Shown here: piece by piece, positions 63,811 through 64,000 of the stretch
How the letters are laid out: the number at the start of each line of letters is the position of its first letter
How positions within the stretch are numbered: the first letter of the stretch is position 1
DNA from: SLJN01 sp964505385
GTDB taxonomy: Bacteria > Bacteroidota > Rhodothermia > Balneolales > Natronogracilivirgulaceae
NCBI GenBank assembly: GCA_964505385.1
Contig: CAZDIA010000004.1
Span: 1 to 64,000, forward strand
Length of the DNA stretch: 64,000 nucleotides
Direction of reading: 5' to 3'
The notes under the pieces: model-generated
Told to the model about the DNA's origin: nothing
Database searches by the model: none
What the model saw: only the letters and a program-made list of their open reading frames with translations
Translations under genes and position numbers: made by a program

Positions 63811-64000
63811 ATGGAAATTCATCCACATTACACCAGCATCAAACAAAGTAATCCCTACAAAGGTATAAACTTTGAGCAGCGAAAATCCGAAATTCGTAAC
63901 CCCGACGGGTCGCAGGTTTTTTTGATGGAGAATGTGACCGTACCTGAGAGCTGGTCGCAGGTGGCAACTGATATAATCGCGCAAAAGTACTTCCGTAAAG
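63811..64000 (+). CDS. nrdJ: Vitamin B12-dependent ribonucleotide reductase (3' partial)
   Basis: Class II ribonucleotide reductase making deoxynucleotides with adenosylcobalamin, without oxygen. Only the first 63 codons are in the window; the frame is open to the last base. KGINFEQRKSEIRNPDGSQVF, then VTVPESWSQVATDIIAQKYFRK matches the N-terminal part of NrdJ. The catalytic cysteines lie beyond the window. ATG with AAGACGGAG about seven bases upstream. Having a B12-dependent enzyme implies cobalamin synthesis or uptake elsewhere. Confidence 0.85.
   Translation, partial: MEIHPHYTSIKQSNPYKGINFEQRKSEIRNPDGSQVFLMENVTVPESWSQVATDIIAQKYFRK

Overview
The window is a piece of a bacterial chromosome from the Bacteroidota/Rhodothermota/Balneolota side of the tree; Balneolota or Rhodothermota is the most likely home. 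This is an inference from gene content: a short primary sigma factor without region 1.1, rpsF-rpsR-rplI without ssb, a DUF3078 protein, FadL-like outer-membrane proteins, BshC, and an actinobacterial-style fused 2-oxoglutarate dehydrogenase E2-E1. Genes are dense, mostly housekeeping, on both strands. No tRNA, rRNA, CRISPR array, transposase or prophage was seen.

Layout. Positions 1-3121 (+) are the end of a complex I cluster (nuoM partial, nuoN) with a pterin-4a-carbinolamine dehydratase gene between the two. Next come rpsF-rpsR-rplI, a TPR protein and a 1,162-residue surface protein. An ExbB/ExbD cluster (9204-11306) lies behind a textbook sigma-70 promoter. thiL, ftsH, a PTPS-I type pterin synthase, folE2 and, convergently, the fused kgd/odhA (16354-20043) follow. 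Positions 20485-26041 (+) hold pepF, a GAF protein, deoB and sigA; a nested, 6S-like RNA fold lies directly after sigA. Then come a lipoprotein with a 42-bp tandem repeat, a FadL-like porin, a broken addiction-module antitoxin, rlmN (-), gltB, tsaD and an ALDH7-type dehydrogenase.

Positions 38835-47421 (-) carry a DUF3078 protein and the eight-gene nuoABCDEFGH operon, so complex I is split between at least two loci. Positions 47689-51181 (+) encode a bifunctional nuclease, bshC, 5-formyl-THF cyclo-ligase and a PspC protein. Positions 51238-55850 (-) encode an M23 peptidase, HprK, Hpf, a Xer recombinase and a glycosyltransferase. The right end has a DUF952 protein, serB, a UvrD-type helicase, a DbpA-type DEAD-box helicase, a frameshifted STAS pseudogene, a hemolysin III protein and the first 63 codons of a B12-dependent ribonucleotide reductase.

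How the genes fit together. Two nuo clusters feed respiration, and kgd feeds the TCA cycle. FolE2, PTPS-I and PCD together outline making and recycling tetrahydrobiopterin, although the genes sit in two places. The TolQ/R-like proteins, porins and surface proteins belong to the envelope. HprK and Hpf suggest regulation of carbon use and ribosome hibernation. I see no defence island or obviously new multigene system. The most promising unexplained items are the structured RNA after sigA, the two decayed regulatory genes (STAS and antitoxin), the dispersed-repeat-like element at 35729-35887 and the two-tier hairpin upstream of nuoA.
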